Origin: Boothiomyces macroporosus
Taxonomy: Eukaryota; Chytridiomycota; Chytridiomycetes; Rhizophydiales; Terramycetaceae
Direction: 5' to 3'
NCBI GenBank assembly: GCA_027604185.1
Contig: JADGKB010000008.1
Span: 1 to 64,000 of the forward strand
DNA: 64,000 nt
Shown: one piece after another, positions 63,107 to 64,000 of the stretch
Numbering within the stretch: the stretch's first letter is position 1
Layout of the letters: each line of letters begins with the position of its first letter
Program-made: the position numbers and the translations under genes
Notes under the pieces: model-generated
Seen by the model: only the letters and a program-made list of their open reading frames with translations
Database searches by the model: none
Told to the model about the DNA's origin: nothing

Positions 63107-64000
63107 TCAATAAAAATTTCGTGTTATTATTATTGAGGATGGATCGATAAATCTTTTTTCTTCAATATCAATCTTTGATGTGTCAATGCATACATTGCCA
63201 TCTTTCCAATAATCGAGAAGATTGCACGCCGACAACACCAATAAAATATCGCCTTGATTTATGCTTGTTAGTACACTGAGCTCGCCCAGAGTAAAGGTAG
63301 TAGATGGATTCTGCTTTAGTATAGATAGAATAACCGTCTTCCAATACGACAGGTAGCCTTTGAAGCCTAAATCAGACAGTGGCCGTTCTGGTCCGCCAAC
63401 AACTTTTTTCAATTTACAAAGTTCATAACTGAATTCAATCAATAATCTTCCATATTTCTTGTTCTGGTATGGAGGCAAAATTAAAATACAAGACAGATTA
63501 TAACCTTCAACCGAATACTTTTCTAAATTAGAAACTTGTACCTTTAGAGAAATATCCAACAAGATTATCATCTTCAAACAGAACGTAGAACAAGAACGGA
63601 TCCAAGTCATAGAATATGGTTTTATGGTCTAGAAACAGCTTTGTCATTAAACAGAGGTTCTGGCAATACAGTTTCGTTCGTTTTCCATCCAAAGCGATTA
63701 TTTTCAGATTATCTTTTTGATAAACAATATTTTGTGGAAGTCTAAAAGTACAGTTGCGTTCGTGCGATGTGTAATAATTGTTGTATTTCAGACAGTGCTT
63801 ACACAGGTATATGGAATTTGTTTGTGAGGGGAGCGGCGAGTAGTACCATGTAGATATCTTGTACCCTTGGAAATATAAATATTCAATGTTGCGGACCTGG
63901 TTTTCGTCTGATTTATCCTCTTCTGCGGGCTCTAATATTAGTGCAGGTAACCCAAGTATACTAATTTCTCACTGCCGATCCATGTATCCTCTCTTTTATC
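63107..64000 (-). CDS. ESA1: MYST-family histone acetyltransferase ESA1/KAT5, 5' end beyond window
   Basis: Catalytic subunit of the NuA4 type, acetylating histone H4. It enters at the window edge with the end of a chromo-barrel region (REDTWIGSEKLVYLEP), after which a 20-nt intron is removed. Then IEYLYFQGYKISTWYYSPLP, zinc finger CKHCLKYNNYYTSHERNC, KLYCQNLCLMTKLFLDHKTIFYDLDPFLFYVLFEDD, the acetyl-CoA loop SCILILPPYQNKKYGRLLIEFSY, GGPERPLSDLG and the C-terminal helices to ITRNFY. A 19-nt intron lies just before the acetyl-CoA region (YFSK|EKYSVEGYN). The catalytic Cys and Glu segments of MYST enzymes match. The N-terminal third is outside the window. Confidence 0.95.

Overview
This window is nuclear DNA from a compact, AT-rich eukaryote. 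The gene content is fungal or close to fungi: PHO85-type CDK, suicide-type THI4, GATA factors, an NDT80/PhoG-type factor, fimbrin, an Esa1-type acetyltransferase, an OPT transporter and a GT32 glycosyltransferase. A full cytoplasmic dynein-1 heavy chain is present. I read it as an early-diverging fungus or a Rozella-like relative; the exact lineage is inference. The standard code is used: TGA ends several intact genes and TGG encodes Trp.

The dominant feature is splicing. I reconstructed about 74 introns by restoring conserved protein reading frames, and nearly all are 18-22 nt (mode 20). They run GT...AG with a TAAC/TAAT/TGAT-like branch site a few bases before the AG. Most genes therefore look like broken ORFs until these gaps are removed. 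Exceptions are a GC-AG intron, two introns lying end to end in MCM7, a 20-nt segment in RAD51 with no usable AG, and a possible 33- or 54-nt intron joining an N-terminal extension to fimbrin.

Layout: 0.2-0.9 kb, tRNA-Gly and an inverted pair of identical tRNA-Gln genes. 1-4.5 kb, MCM3 and BET3. 4.8-8.1 kb, three tandem paralogous membrane proteins. 8.3-11.1 kb, a secreted S9-like hydrolase. 11.2-16 kb, an oxoglutarate-type mitochondrial carrier, PHO85, NIP7 and THI4. 16-19.9 kb, an NDT80-like factor, an HNH-like secreted protein with an in-frame TGA, a small Cys-rich ORF and MAD2. 20-23.7 kb, MCM7, a GT32 enzyme and the SF3b p14 subunit. 23.8-37.1 kb, dynein heavy chain. 37.3-41 kb, a stand-alone YVH1-type zinc domain, a two-finger GATA factor, a small ORF and RAD51. 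41.3-45.3 kb, a 2H-phosphoesterase-like protein, an OPT transporter and a small helical protein. 45.8-48.6 kb, a protein kinase fused to an EF-1alpha-like GTPase. 48.6-53.4 kb, an FLVCR-like transporter, fimbrin with its possible extension, and a 47-aa paralog of the small helical protein. 53.7-64 kb, a basic nucleolar-type protein, a CLC channel, two paralogous zinc-finger proteins, DPH7, an orphan membrane protein and the 3' part of ESA1.

Genes are 30-800 bp apart and on both strands, with no operons. Many are core cell-cycle, replication and repair genes (MCM3, MCM7, RAD51, MAD2, PHO85, ESA1). The strongest novelty is the kinase/EF-1alpha fusion, followed by the ultra-short introns and their exceptions.
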